Shown here: piece by piece, positions 34,225 to 43,887 of the stretch
How the letters are laid out: each line of letters starts with the position of its first letter
How positions within the stretch are numbered: the stretch's first letter is position 1
Assembly: GCF_042648365.1 (NCBI RefSeq)
Contig: NZ_JBHRXI010000006.1
Span: 1-64,000 of the forward strand
Origin: Lutimaribacter_A marinistellae
GTDB lineage: Bacteria > Pseudomonadota > Alphaproteobacteria > Rhodobacterales > Rhodobacteraceae
Length of the DNA stretch: 64,000 nt
Direction of reading: 5' to 3'
Notes under the pieces: model-generated
What the model was told of the DNA's origin: nothing
Database searches by the model: none
Seen by the model: only the letters and a program-made list of their open reading frames with translations
Position numbers and translations under genes: made by a program

Positions 34225-35430
34225 ATGTTCGGACTGGACAAGAAAGACACGTCCCTCCTCTTGGTCGTCGTCGGGCTCGCATTGTTCGCGCCCTTCCTGC
34301 TCAACCCCTTCCCCGAAGGCTCGGCCATGGCGCAGTTCAACGCGGGTTATCCCGACCTGATGCAGCGCTTCGTGATCTTCGGCATCTTCGCCATCGGCTT
34401 CAACATCCTCTTTGGTCTGACCGGCTATCTCTCGTTCGGTCACGCCGCCTTCCTCGGCGTCGGCAGCTACTCGGCGGTATGGATGTTCAAACTTCTCGGC
34501 ATGAACGTTTTGCCGGCGATCATCCTCGCGGTCATCATGGGCGGAGTATTTGCTCTCGTGATCGGCTTTGTCTCGCTGCGACGCTCAGGGATCTACTTCT
34601 CGATCCTCACGCTTGCCTTCGCGCAGATGTCATTCGCTCTGGCTTACTCGGTCCTGACACCGATCACCGGCGGCGAAACCGGGCTGCAATTGGCGCTCGA
34701 CGATCCACGAATCCTGGGCTCCAGCACGGCGGCGGACGGAAACATCCCGGTTCCCAGCCTGTTCGGCCTCGAAATGCGAGACTCGGCCGAACTGGTGCTC
34801 GGGCCGTGGGAGTTCACGTTCAACGTCGGTTACTATTTCTCCGCGGCCTTCATGATCCTGGCCTTCTATCTGGCCATCCGGATCTTCCGCTCGCCGTTTG
34901 GAATGATGCTGCGCGCGGTGAAATCGAACCAGCAGCGCATGAACTACACGGGCCTGAACACCCGCCCGTACACGCTCGCGGCCTTCGTGATCTCGGGAAT
35001 GTATGCGGGGCTTGCCGGTGGCCTGATGGCAGCGATGGACCCGCTAGCCGGCGCCGAACGGATGTTCTGGACCGCAAGTGGCGAGGTCGTCCTGATGACC
35101 ATTCTGGGCGGTGCCGGAACGCTGATCGGCCCGGTTCTTGGTGCAGGCATCATCAAGTACATGGAGAACATCCTGTCCAAGATCAACTCGGACATCCTCC
35201 ATGGCTGGTTTGCCTTCCTGCCAGACGGGCTTGAGGATTTCGTGGTCGCAATCATCTATCCCTTCATCGGCAAGGGCTGGCACCTCACCCTCGGCCTCAT
35301 CTTCATGGCGGTCGTCATCTTCCTGCCCGGCGGGTTGGTCGAAGGCGGCAAGCGGATAGGCGCAGCCCTGCGTCGCAAGAAGGCCGAAGACGGCTCGGGT
35401 CGTGGCAAGGCCACGGAACCCGCAGAATAA
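34225..35430 (+). CDS. ABC permease, LivM type
   Basis: A 401-residue permease. The conserved core is FNILFGLTGYLSFGHAAFLG, then RRSGIYFSILTLAFAQM and ILGGAGTLIGPVLGAGI. The C-terminus is basic and hydrophilic (LRRKKAEDGSGRGK). Partner of the LivH-type permease four bases upstream. Confidence 0.9.
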   Translation: MFGLDKKDTSLLLVVVGLALFAPFLLNPFPEGSAMAQFNAGYPDLMQRFVIFGIFAIGFNILFGLTGYLSFGHAAFLGVGSYSAVWMFKLLGMNVLPAIILAVIMGGVFALVIGFVSLRRSGIYFSILTLAFAQMSFALAYSVLTPITGGETGLQLALDDPRILGSSTAADGNIPVPSLFGLEMRDSAELVLGPWEFTFNVGYYFSAAFMILAFYLAIRIFRSPFGMMLRAVKSNQQRMNYTGLNTRPYTLAAFVISGMYAGLAGGLMAAMDPLAGAERMFWTASGEVVLMTILGGAGTLIGPVLGAGIIKYMENILSKINSDILHGWFAFLPDGLEDFVVAIIYPFIGKGWHLTLGLIFMAVVIFLPGGLVEGGKRIGAALRRKKAEDGSGRGKATEPAE

Positions 35431-35442
35431 GGAGCGCAAGTC

Positions 35443-36198
35443 ATGGGTATTCTTGAAGTCAAGGACGTCAACAAGCGCTTCGGTGGCCTGCAGGCTCTGG
35501 GTGATGTCAACCTCAGTATCCGCGAAAACGCCTGCCACGCGATCATCGGGCCCAACGGCGCGGGCAAGTCGACCCTGCTCAATTGCCTGGTCGGCAAGCT
35601 CATACCTGATACCGGATCCGTGATGTTCGACGGGCAATCGGTTCTGGGACGCAAACCGTTCGAGATCAACCAGATGGGCATCTCGCGCGTGTTCCAGACC
35701 CCCGAGATCTTCGGTGATCTGACAGTGATGGAAAACATGATGATCCCGATCTTCGCCCAACGCGACGGGGCATTCGAGATGAACGCCATCACCTCGGTCC
35801 TGTCGCAGAAGGACGTGATCGAACGCGCCGAGCAGGTGCTGGAGGACATGAACATGTCCGACAAGCGGCACATGCACTCGGCCGCGCTGTCACGTGGCGA
35901 CAAACGGCGGCTCGAGATCGGCATGTGCCTCAGCCAGAACCCGCGGCTTTTGCTCTTGGACGAACCCACTGCCGGGATGGCCCGGGCCGATACCAACAAT
36001 ACGATCGACCTGCTCAAGCAAATCAAGGAAGAGCGCGACATCACCATCGCGATCATCGAGCACGACATGCACGTGGTGTTCAGCCTGGCCGATCGCATCA
36101 CCGTGCTCGCGCAAGGGACACCGCTGGTCGAGGACGATCCACAAAACATCCGCGGCAATCCGAAGGTACGCGAAGCGTATCTGGGCGAGTCGGCGTAA
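35443..36198 (+). CDS. ABC ATPase, LivG type
   Basis: A 251-residue ATPase: Walker A GPNGAGKST near residue 35 and Walker B LLLLDEPTAG. The signature motif is unusual: LSRGDKRRLEIGM in place of LSGGQ. Such changes (compare LSHGQ in UrtD) are seen in this transporter family and do not imply inactivity. Confidence 0.9.
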   Translation: MGILEVKDVNKRFGGLQALGDVNLSIRENACHAIIGPNGAGKSTLLNCLVGKLIPDTGSVMFDGQSVLGRKPFEINQMGISRVFQTPEIFGDLTVMENMMIPIFAQRDGAFEMNAITSVLSQKDVIERAEQVLEDMNMSDKRHMHSAALSRGDKRRLEIGMCLSQNPRLLLLDEPTAGMARADTNNTIDLLKQIKEERDITIAIIEHDMHVVFSLADRITVLAQGTPLVEDDPQNIRGNPKVREAYLGESA

Positions 36199-36210
36199 GG
36201 AGATCCGATC

Positions 36211-36966
36211 ATGAACGTCAAACCGGACTTTTCCAAAAATGCCAACGCAGCGCAGACAGCCCCTGCCTTTCTCTCGGTCTGGGACATGCACTCCTATTAC
36301 GGTGAAAGCTACATCGTGCAGGGCATTAGCTTCAACGTGCACGAGGGCGAGATCCTTGCTCTTCTCGGGCGCAACGGCGCGGGCAAGACCTCGACCCTGC
36401 GTTCGATCGCCCGTACCGGCGATCCCGAGGTCCGCCACGGTGAGATCTGGCTGGACCACCAGCCATTGCACAAAATGACAAGCTACCAGGCCGCGTCCTG
36501 CGGGTTGGGTCTTGTACCCGAAGATCGCCGCATCATTCCCGGCCTCACGGTCGAGGAAAACCTGCAACTGGCCCAGATTGCCCCTCCGATCGGCTGGTCG
36601 CTGGATCGTCTTTACGACCTGTTCCCGCGCCTTGGTGAGCGTCGCAAGCAAGAGGGCGTAACACTGTCGGGTGGCGAACAGCAGATGCTGGCCATCGCAC
36701 GCGCCCTGGCGCGCGACATCAAGGTGCTGCTACTTGACGAACCTTATGAAGGTCTCGCTCCAGTGATCGTCGACGAGATCGAAAAGACTCTCATTCACAT
36801 CAAGGAACAGGGCATGACGACGGTCATTGTCGAACAGAACGCGGTTCGCGCCCTCGAACTCGCAGACAGGGCCGTGATCCTGGACACCGGCGGAATCGTC
36901 TTCGACGGAACGGCTGCCGAAGTCCTCGAGAACGAAGAACTGCGGGCAGAATACCTCGCGATCTGA
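36211..36966 (+). CDS. ABC ATPase, LivF type
   Basis: A 251-residue ATPase with Walker A GRNGAGKTS, a normal signature LSGGEQQMLAIARAL, and Walker B LLLDEPYEGLAP. An N-terminal 25-residue extension precedes the usual start of the domain. Last gene of the importer operon; a strong terminator follows. Confidence 0.9.
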   Translation: MNVKPDFSKNANAAQTAPAFLSVWDMHSYYGESYIVQGISFNVHEGEILALLGRNGAGKTSTLRSIARTGDPEVRHGEIWLDHQPLHKMTSYQAASCGLGLVPEDRRIIPGLTVEENLQLAQIAPPIGWSLDRLYDLFPRLGERRKQEGVTLSGGEQQMLAIARALARDIKVLLLDEPYEGLAPVIVDEIEKTLIHIKEQGMTTVIVEQNAVRALELADRAVILDTGGIVFDGTAAEVLENEELRAEYLAI

Positions 36967-37016
36967 ACGGATACTCCCCGTCGTATGGCGACGGCCGCCA
37001 TACTGACCACTTCAAG

Positions 37017-37048
37017 CCGGCCCTTCGGGGCCGGTTCTCTTTTTTTTC
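37017..37048 (+). terminator. Rho-independent terminator of the ABC operon
   Basis: Stem CCGGCCC / GGGCCGG with a TTCG tetraloop, followed by TTCTC and eight T residues. Textbook form. Confidence 0.93.
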
Positions 37049-37100
37049 ATGGCAATTCCCAAGGCCGAAAGTCTTGCTAGAGCACGGCCGGCCAGCCTAA

Positions 37101-37976
37101 ATGTCCGACATGAAGATATGCGCCCTGACCATGGTCTATCGCGATTACTGGGCCTTGGCGCAGTGGTACATGCACTTTTCCCGTCATCTAGGGGCCGAGA
37201 ACCTTTTCGTTGTCGCCCATGGTGCCGATCCCGAAGTCGCACGAATTTGCCCCGGCGCCAGCGTGCTCACCATTCCCCGCGACGACCTTGAGCATTTCGA
37301 CCGACGCCGGACCGATATGCTGAACGGCTTCCAGCTTGGGCTCGCCAGCATTTATGATTGGGTGATCCGTACCGATGCCGACGAGCTGATCTGTCTCGAC
37401 CCCGAACAACATTCGAGCTTTGCAGACCTGTTCGCAAAGCACCAGACGAGTGCCCTGTTTGCGCTAGGCCTCAACGTCGCGGAGAGCGAAGAGGACAAGC
37501 CCTGCGGAGCAGATGAACTGGTACTGGGCCTGCGCAGGTCCGCAGTATTCACCCCGAATTACTCCAAGGCCTTTGCCGTCCGCGGCCGAGCGGGGCTGAA
37601 GCTGCACGGTGCGCAGGTCCGGCCGCGTCACGTGCGCCGATTTGCCCTTGTGATGCCGCGCGGTGTCTACATGGCACACTTGAAATACGCGAATACGCAA
37701 GCCCTGGCAGACAGTTACTCCCATCGCCGAGAAATGGCCACGATCCCCGGCAAGGGCCTGCCCGGGCCGGCATGGGCCAACCCCGGCACGGATAGCAGGC
37801 GGTTCTTTCAGCAACTGCACGCGCTGCCCGAGATACCTTGGAACGAAGCCGAGGCAGAAGCGTACAGCCTTTATCCCGCCGATCCGGTGCGCGAACCCGA
37901 ACGCGGCGTTGTCCGCGTTCGAAGGGACCAGCCCAAGATCCGGACCCGCCTTCCTGACTGGTTCGGCTCCACCTGA
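37101..37976 (+). CDS. Glycosyltransferase family 2-like protein
   Basis: A 291-residue cytosolic protein starting MSDMKICALTMVYRDYWALA, the nucleotide-binding first strand of rhodobacterial glycosyl transferase family 2 (DUF4422/Glyco_tranf_2_4-like) proteins. The metal-binding DxD is DADE in DWVIRTDADELICL. Acceptor unknown; may modify a surface polysaccharide. Its end nearly meets the convergent dehydrogenase gene. Confidence 0.75.
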   Translation: MSDMKICALTMVYRDYWALAQWYMHFSRHLGAENLFVVAHGADPEVARICPGASVLTIPRDDLEHFDRRRTDMLNGFQLGLASIYDWVIRTDADELICLDPEQHSSFADLFAKHQTSALFALGLNVAESEEDKPCGADELVLGLRRSAVFTPNYSKAFAVRGRAGLKLHGAQVRPRHVRRFALVMPRGVYMAHLKYANTQALADSYSHRREMATIPGKGLPGPAWANPGTDSRRFFQQLHALPEIPWNEAEAEAYSLYPADPVREPERGVVRVRRDQPKIRTRLPDWFGST

Positions 37977-37977
37977 C

Positions 37978-38781
37978 CTATTGCGCGGTCCATCCGCCGT
38001 CTACCGGGATCGACGCACCGGTAACGTTGTGGGCAAGAGGCGCACATAGCCAAAGTGCAAGCGCCCCGATCTCGGACGGATCGGACCCGCGCAACGAGGG
38101 TTGCTTCTCTTTCAGCATGTCGGCGACGGCGGCGTCCCGATCACCATCGAAAGCGGCCATCCGCTCTTGTATCTGCGGCTCGATGATCGCGGTGTTGGTC
38201 CAGCCCGGACAAATGCAGTTTACCGTCACTCCACCCTTGGTTTTGTCCCCGCGCGCGGCGTATTCCAGCGCCGCCACCTTGCTCAGACCAATCAGGCCGT
38301 GTTTCGCCGCGACATAGGGCGCCTTTTGCCTTGATGCGACCAGCCCGTGTACCGATGCGATGTTGACGACGCGACCGTAACCGCGCGCGGCCATCGCCGG
38401 CAGCGCGGCTTGCATGGTATGAAACGCTGCACTCAAATTTATGGCAAGAACCGTGTCCCATGTGTCCGAGGGCATATCTGCCAGCCAAGCCGTGTGCTGA
38501 ACACCTGCGTTGTTCACGAGGATATCCGCCCCGCCCCAGGCTGCCACCGCTTCCATGAGGTCTTCGATGAGGTCGGGTTGGCGAAGATCGCCGTTAAAGA
38601 ACTCGGCCTGTGGGCTTCCCTTTTGCTTCAGGTGTGCGCAAACCTCCTCGATTTGCGCATCGCCCGCCAATCCGTGCACCGCGATCCGCGCGCCCGCCCC
38701 GGCCAATGCCTCGGCGATGGCCAAGCCGATGCCTTGCACCGATCCGGTTACAAGCGCCGTTTTCCCCGTAAGATCCGTCAT
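37978..38781 (-). CDS. bdhA: 3-hydroxybutyrate dehydrogenase (SDR family)
   Basis: A 267-residue short-chain dehydrogenase. Cofactor motif TGSVQGIG, NNAG motif (LVNNAGVQHTA), catalytic Ser/Tyr/Lys in NIASVHGLVAS and YVAAKHGL. The tract GGVTVNCICPGWTNTAI and VQHTAWLADMP are typical of 3-hydroxybutyrate dehydrogenases, which interconvert 3-hydroxybutyrate and acetoacetate with NAD. Starts inside the end of the acyl-CoA synthetase gene (ATGA overlap). Confidence 0.85.
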   Translation of the reverse strand: MTDLTGKTALVTGSVQGIGLAIAEALAGAGARIAVHGLAGDAQIEEVCAHLKQKGSPQAEFFNGDLRQPDLIEDLMEAVAAWGGADILVNNAGVQHTAWLADMPSDTWDTVLAINLSAAFHTMQAALPAMAARGYGRVVNIASVHGLVASRQKAPYVAAKHGLIGLSKVAALEYAARGDKTKGGVTVNCICPGWTNTAIIEPQIQERMAAFDGDRDAAVADMLKEKQPSLRGSDPSEIGALALWLCAPLAHNVTGASIPVDGGWTAQ

Positions 38782-40286
38782 TCGTCCTCCTCCAACATCC
38801 TGCGCAATTCCGTCTTCAGTACCTTGCCGTAATTGTTCTTGGGCAAGGCTTTGATGGCGATGTAATCCTTTGGCCGTTTGAACCGGGCTATATTTTCAAT
38901 GCACAGCCTGTCCAACTCGGCTGGCTCGGCTTGGCCGACGACGAACGCAACGATCTCCTCGCCCCATTCGGGATGTCTGCGCCCAACTACGGAAACCTCG
39001 GCAATGTCGGGATGCTGGAGCAGAACCTCCTCCACCTCGCGCGGGTACACGTTCGAACCGCCGGTGATGATGACATCCTTGGACCGGTCCTGCATGGTCA
39101 GGTACCCGTCTTCGTCCAGAAATCCCATGTCTCCGGTCATCAGCCAGCCTTTGACCAGTGTTTTGGCTGTCGCCTCGGGGTTGTTCCAGTACCCCGGCAT
39201 GACAACGTCGCCGCGCACCATGATCTCACCATGGGCGCCGGGAGGCAAAGGGTTTCCATCGGCATCGCCGATGGCCACTTCGACCGTGGACTGCGCCCGC
39301 CCCACGCTGGCCAACCGTTCGCGCCAGCGCGGATGATCGCGATCGGTGACGTCATGCCGTGACAACGCGGTAATACCCATGGGGCACTCTCCCTGCCCAT
39401 AGATCTGGACAAAGACCGGACCAAACCGGTCCACGGCCTCACGAATGTCAGCCAGGTACATCGGGCCGCCAGCATAGACGACAGTACGCAGCCCCTCCCC
39501 CGTCTCGCCGGTCATCTTGGCCACGTCGGTCATGCGCCGCACCATTGTGGGCGCTGCAAACATCTGGACGTTGCGAAAATGGCGGGCGAGTTCGAATATC
39601 TCGGCTTCGTCGAACCCGCCTGAAACGGGACAGACATGCCGGGCGCCGACCAGCACATGCAACATGTTGTAGATACCTGCGCCATGGCTCATCGGAGCGG
39701 CGTATAGGATCGTGTCGTCCCCCGTAGCCTGATCGACATCGGCAAGGTAGGTCAGCGACATCGCGATCATCATGCGATGAGTGATCATCACGCCCTTGGG
39801 TCGTCCCGTGGTGCCCGATGTGTAAAACAGCCAGCACAAATCCTCGGACGCGCGCGAAACCGGACCGTCCACAGGCACACATGCGAGCGCCGCGGCAAAA
39901 TCCGAGCCCGTGATATCCAAGACATCGGCCCGCGTCCCGGTTTCGGCCAGCGCTTCGGTAAGTGAAGGAGAGGTAAAGACCAGCCGCGCTTCGGCATTGT
40001 TCAGAATGTATTCGGCCTCACGCCCATGCAGCTTGGCATTGATCGGAACCGCCGCCGCACCCGCATACCAGATTGCATAAAGCGAGATCAGGTATTCAGG
40101 GGAGTTCTTCATGAAGATCGCAACCCGATCCCCCGGCCGTATCCCCTTCCCGATCAACCAACTGGCGACCCGGGCCGCTGCATCATGAAAACCGGCATAT
40201 TCGGCGACCTGCTCCCGGCCCAAAAACAACGCAGGTCGTCTGCCATCAAGCTGCGCGCGCCGCGCCAGCCAATTCGCGATATTCAT
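38778..40286 (-). CDS. Acyl-CoA synthetase (AMP-binding family)
   Basis: A 502-residue adenylate-forming enzyme. The phosphate loop YTSGTTGRPKGVMITH, then YGQGECPMG and TGDMGFLDEDGYL, and the C-terminal lysine region KNNYGKVLKTEL are all present. It activates an organic acid to its CoA thioester. Chain length cannot be read. First gene of an operon with the dehydrogenase and divergent from a PAS-LuxR regulator. Confidence 0.9.
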   Translation of the reverse strand: MNIANWLARRAQLDGRRPALFLGREQVAEYAGFHDAAARVASWLIGKGIRPGDRVAIFMKNSPEYLISLYAIWYAGAAAVPINAKLHGREAEYILNNAEARLVFTSPSLTEALAETGTRADVLDITGSDFAAALACVPVDGPVSRASEDLCWLFYTSGTTGRPKGVMITHRMMIAMSLTYLADVDQATGDDTILYAAPMSHGAGIYNMLHVLVGARHVCPVSGGFDEAEIFELARHFRNVQMFAAPTMVRRMTDVAKMTGETGEGLRTVVYAGGPMYLADIREAVDRFGPVFVQIYGQGECPMGITALSRHDVTDRDHPRWRERLASVGRAQSTVEVAIGDADGNPLPPGAHGEIMVRGDVVMPGYWNNPEATAKTLVKGWLMTGDMGFLDEDGYLTMQDRSKDVIITGGSNVYPREVEEVLLQHPDIAEVSVVGRRHPEWGEEIVAFVVGQAEPAELDRLCIENIARFKRPKDYIAIKALPKNNYGKVLKTELRRMLEEDE

Positions 40287-40371
40287 CGCCTCCTCCCCTT
40301 TGTTGCATCGAGATTAGGCTCGCGTCATACCGGGCTTCAATTCCGTAGTAATACGCGTCACGATATGCGTC

Positions 40372-40908
40372 ATGAACGATGCCGCCTTCGAATATGCCCC
40401 GGTCGGACTTGTCGAACTGGAAAACCGTGTCATTCGCCGCTGCAACCGCCAGTTCGCGCAGATGTTTGGCGGCGATACGTCGGATTATGCAGGTTTGCCC
40501 CTGATGCAGCTCTATCCGTCATTGGCTGATTTCGAACGTATCGGCGCACAATGGCTCGAGGTCATGCGCTCCACCGACACGTATTCCGACGAGCGGGTCA
40601 TGCGACGTCGCAATGGCGATCTGTTCTGGTGCCGGGCTCGGGGTCGGTCCCTTACACCCGACGACCCCTTCAGGCATGGCATCTGGAGTTTCTCGGACAT
40701 ATCCGAAGAGCGCCCTATGGTCGCTTTGACACCGCGCGAGCGCGACGTCGCGATCCTGTCCTGCCGCGGGTTGTCGGCCAAGGAGATCGGCGCGCAGCTT
40801 GGACTGTCTTATCGAACGGTCGAAGCGCATCGCGCCCGGCTCTTGCAGAAATTCGGCGCTCGCAAATTGCCCGAGCTTGTTGCCAAGCTGTCCGGTATGC
40901 CGCTTTGA
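40372..40908 (+). CDS. PAS-LuxR transcription regulator
   Basis: A 178-residue protein: an N-terminal PAS domain (FEYAPVGLVELENRVIRRCN ... GDLFWCRARGRSL) and a LuxR-type helix-turn-helix (LTPRERDVAILSCRGLSAKE, then RTVEAHRARLLQKFGA). The PAS pocket may sense a small ligand. Divergent from the acyl-CoA synthetase gene across 85 bases, so it is the likely regulator of that operon. Confidence 0.88.
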   Translation: MNDAAFEYAPVGLVELENRVIRRCNRQFAQMFGGDTSDYAGLPLMQLYPSLADFERIGAQWLEVMRSTDTYSDERVMRRRNGDLFWCRARGRSLTPDDPFRHGIWSFSDISEERPMVALTPRERDVAILSCRGLSAKEIGAQLGLSYRTVEAHRARLLQKFGARKLPELVAKLSGMPL

Positions 40909-41048
40909 GCGGGTATCGAACGCGGCGGAAGGTGGATGGGCGCGCCGCAGAACGGCGCTTTTCATGTCCCCGGCGATGGCCTATAACGCCGCGTAATTTT
41001 CGGCCCGGGCAACGATGAGGGCCAAAGAGGAACCGTCGAGGATACTCA

Positions 41049-41540
41049 ATGACAGATAGCAGACACGAAGCAGACGTCGCGTTCATCAAGGCGCTGGCCG
41101 AGCTTTTGCGGGACAACGACCTGACCGAAGTGCAGGTCAAGCGTGAATACGGCGAGGAGGACAGCCTGAATGTCCGTGTCAGCCGGTCGATCGCCAGCCC
41201 TTCGGCCCCGACGCAAGTTGCCGTTCCCGCACCCGCCCCCGTGGCGGCCCCTGCCCAGGCTCCGGCAGCCGCGCCGTCCGCTGCGCCCGAAGATCCGGCC
41301 AGCCATCCAGGCGCGGTCACTTCGCCCATGGTCGGCACCGTGTACATGCAGGCAGAACCGGGTGCCGCCCCCTTCATCACGGTCGGAGCCTCGGTCTCCG
41401 AAGGAGACACGCTGCTGATCGTCGAGGCGATGAAGACCATGAACCACATCCACGCGCCGAAATCCGGCACGGTAAAGCGGATCCTGGTAGAGGATGGCGC
41501 CGCGGTCGAGTATGGCTCGCCCCTCGTCATCATCGAATAA
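41049..41540 (+). CDS. accB: Acetyl-CoA carboxylase biotin carboxyl carrier protein
   Basis: A 163-residue carrier. An N-terminal dimer helix region, a Pro/Ala linker (residues 50-85), and the biotinyl domain with the target Lys129 in VEAMKTMN. Carries carboxyl groups to acetyl-CoA in fatty-acid synthesis. Eleven bases before accC. Confidence 0.96.
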   Translation: MTDSRHEADVAFIKALAELLRDNDLTEVQVKREYGEEDSLNVRVSRSIASPSAPTQVAVPAPAPVAAPAQAPAAAPSAAPEDPASHPGAVTSPMVGTVYMQAEPGAAPFITVGASVSEGDTLLIVEAMKTMNHIHAPKSGTVKRILVEDGAAVEYGSPLVIIE

Positions 41541-41550
41541 GGCAGGGACG

Positions 41551-42900
41551 ATGTTCGACAAGATCCTGATTGCCAATCGCGGCGAGATCGCTCTGCGCGT
41601 TATCCGTGCGGCTAGAGAAATGGGAATCGCGACCGTCGCGGTGCATTCCACTGCCGACGCTGACGCGATGCACGTGCGCATGGCCGACGAATCCGTCTGC
41701 ATCGGACCCGCCCCTAGCCCGCAGAGTTACCTTTCGGTGCCAGCCATCATCTCGGCCTGCGAGGTAACCGGAGCGCAGGCAATCCATCCGGGATACGGTT
41801 TTCTGTCGGAAAACGCGGCCTTTGTTCAGATCGTCGAGGATCACGGCATCTCTTTTATCGGTCCGCGCGCCGAGCACATCCGCGTGATGGGAGACAAGAT
41901 CACCGCCAAGGAAACCATGAAGGAACTTGGCGTTCCCTGCGTTCCCGGCTCGGACGGCGGCGTGCCAGACCTTGAGACCGCCCAGAAAATCGGCGACGAG
42001 ATCGGCTATCCCGTGATCATCAAGGCCACCGCCGGCGGCGGCGGCCGCGGAATGAAGGTGGCCAAGTCCGCCGCCGAAATGGAGCGCGCCTTTCACACCG
42101 CACGGGCCGAGGGCAAAGCCGCCTTTGGCAATGACGAGGTGTATATCGAGAAGTACCTGACCACGCCGCGCCATATCGAGATACAGGTCTTTGGCGATGG
42201 CAAGGGTAACGCAGTGCATCTGGGTGAACGTGACTGCTCGCTCCAGCGGCGTCACCAGAAGGTGTTCGAAGAAGCCCCCGGCCCCAGCATCTCGACCGAA
42301 GAGCGTGCCGAAATCGGTCGGATTTGCGCCGAAGCGGTTGCCAAGATCGAATATGCGGGCGCAGGGACGATCGAATTCCTTTATGAAAACGGCGAGTTCT
42401 ATTTCATCGAAATGAACACGCGCCTGCAGGTCGAGCATCCCGTGACCGAGGGCATTTTTGGCGTTGACCTTGTGCGTGAACAGATCCGGGTCGCGTCAGG
42501 CTTGCCAATGTCTTTCAGCCAGGAAGACCTCACTATCAACGGCCATGCCATCGAGGTGCGTATCAACGCCGAGAAACTTCCGAATTTCTCACCCTGCCCC
42601 GGTCGCATCTCGGCCTACCACGCGCCCGGTGGTTTGGGCGTGCGCATGGACTCGGCTCTTTACGACGGCTACACCATCCCGCCTTACTACGACTCCCTTA
42701 TCGGCAAATTGATTGTCCATGGACGCGACCGGCAGGAAGCTTTGGCGAGACTCCAGCGCGCTTTGGGTGAGTTGATCGTCGATGGCGTCGATACGACTAT
42801 CCCACTGTTCCATGCTCTTTTGCAGGAACCAGATGTTCTTGAGGGAAAGTACAACATCCACTGGCTGGAGCGCTGGCTCGAGGAAAACCTGAGCGCGTGA
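41551..42900 (+). CDS. accC: Acetyl-CoA carboxylase, biotin carboxylase subunit
   Basis: A 449-residue enzyme starting MFDKILIANRGEIALRVIRA. ATP-grasp motifs (KATAGGGGRGMK, FIEMNTRLQVEHPVTE) are complete. The open frame runs further upstream, but MFDK is the family start and follows AGGGACG. Second gene of the accBC operon. Confidence 0.97.
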   Translation: MFDKILIANRGEIALRVIRAAREMGIATVAVHSTADADAMHVRMADESVCIGPAPSPQSYLSVPAIISACEVTGAQAIHPGYGFLSENAAFVQIVEDHGISFIGPRAEHIRVMGDKITAKETMKELGVPCVPGSDGGVPDLETAQKIGDEIGYPVIIKATAGGGGRGMKVAKSAAEMERAFHTARAEGKAAFGNDEVYIEKYLTTPRHIEIQVFGDGKGNAVHLGERDCSLQRRHQKVFEEAPGPSISTEERAEIGRICAEAVAKIEYAGAGTIEFLYENGEFYFIEMNTRLQVEHPVTEGIFGVDLVREQIRVASGLPMSFSQEDLTINGHAIEVRINAEKLPNFSPCPGRISAYHAPGGLGVRMDSALYDGYTIPPYYDSLIGKLIVHGRDRQEALARLQRALGELIVDGVDTTIPLFHALLQEPDVLEGKYNIHWLERWLEENLSA

Positions 42901-42910
42901 ACCGGGCCTC

Positions 42911-43558
42911 ATGATGGGGGAGCAGGTGAGCCTCACTCCTGAACTCCTGCTGCGAGCCTATGCCGTCGGCATTTTCCCGATGGCAGAACACCGGGACGAC
43001 CCGGAGATCTTCTGGGTCGACCCGCAACGCCGCGGGGTTTTCCCGTTGAACGGGTTTCACATCTCTCGTTCGCTTGCCCGTCGTATGCGACGCGGTGGGT
43101 TGGACGTTACCATCGACCGCGATTTCGGCGCCGTTCTCGACGGATGCGCAGATCGCGCAGAGACATGGATCAACGCTGATCTGCGGAAGGCCTACCAAAC
43201 TCTATTCAACGCTGGGCATGCGCATTCCCTCGAGGTCTGGGAAGATGGCTTTCTTGCCGGCGGCGTGTATGGCGTGACACTCGGGGCGGCGTTTTTCGGC
43301 GAGAGCATGTTTTCGCGCCGGACGGATGCATCGAAGATCGCGCTTGCTTACCTAGTGGACCGGCTGCGGGAGACGGGGTTCGTACTGTTCGATACGCAGT
43401 TTCTGACGCCCCACCTCGCCTCACTTGGTGCCGTGGAAATACCAAGAGCCGAGTATCACCGTATGCTGGAGAAAGCGCTTGCCGAAAATGCGGATTTCAA
43501 CCGCCCGCTCGTTCAAACTCCTCAGGACGTGATACAGCGGATCACCCAGACATCGTAA
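42911..43558 (+). CDS. aat: Leucyl/phenylalanyl-tRNA-protein transferase
   Basis: A 215-residue enzyme that adds Leu or Phe to proteins with N-terminal Lys or Arg, marking them for ClpAP. Motifs: LLLRAYAVGIFPMAE, FWVDPQRRGVFPL, and GVTLGAAFFGESMFS. Two adjacent ATG codons are possible starts. Its end overlaps the convergent DUF2155 gene by 37 bases. Confidence 0.95.
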   Translation: MMGEQVSLTPELLLRAYAVGIFPMAEHRDDPEIFWVDPQRRGVFPLNGFHISRSLARRMRRGGLDVTIDRDFGAVLDGCADRAETWINADLRKAYQTLFNAGHAHSLEVWEDGFLAGGVYGVTLGAAFFGESMFSRRTDASKIALAYLVDRLRETGFVLFDTQFLTPHLASLGAVEIPRAEYHRMLEKALAENADFNRPLVQTPQDVIQRITQTS

Positions 43559-43887
43559 CGGGCGTGGTCCAGGGCGTTCAGCGCCGGGGAGGACGCAACC
43601 ATCCAACCGTCGAATAGCGCCTGACGCTCGTTACGCTCCCAGATGGTGAGATAGACAAATGCATCCCCTGTCGGATTGTCGACCGGATAGCGGCAATCAC
43701 CGAGTGCCACGTCAAGCCCAAAAACCTCGGCTGTCTCGCCATTGAGGATCCTGAGGTCAAGCGTGCGGCCATTCACCTTATCAAGTCCCCGAAGCACCGC
43801 ACCAGATGCCGAGGTTACGGGTTCATCCTGTTGGGCGGCGGCAAGACCTGCAACCAATCCCATGACAATCGATAGTGAACGGATCAA
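43522..43887 (-). CDS. DUF2155 domain periplasmic protein
   Basis: A 121-residue protein with a signal peptide (MIRSLSIVMGLVAGLAAAQQ) and the family pattern VLRGLDKVNGRTLDLRI ... YLTIWERNERQALFDGWMVAS. Function unknown; always near aat and NDUFA12 genes in alphaproteobacteria. Two conserved cysteines (GDCRYPVD and VIRCITS) could form a disulfide. Confidence 0.88.
   Translation of the reverse strand: MIRSLSIVMGLVAGLAAAQQDEPVTSASGAVLRGLDKVNGRTLDLRILNGETAEVFGLDVALGDCRYPVDNPTGDAFVYLTIWERNERQALFDGWMVASSPALNALDHARYDVWVIRCITS

Noticed and set aside
33234..34340. 368-codon minus-strand frame over the LivH permease
   Set aside because: Antisense of a clear membrane permease; composition rich in Asp/His/Gln as expected for an anti-membrane frame.
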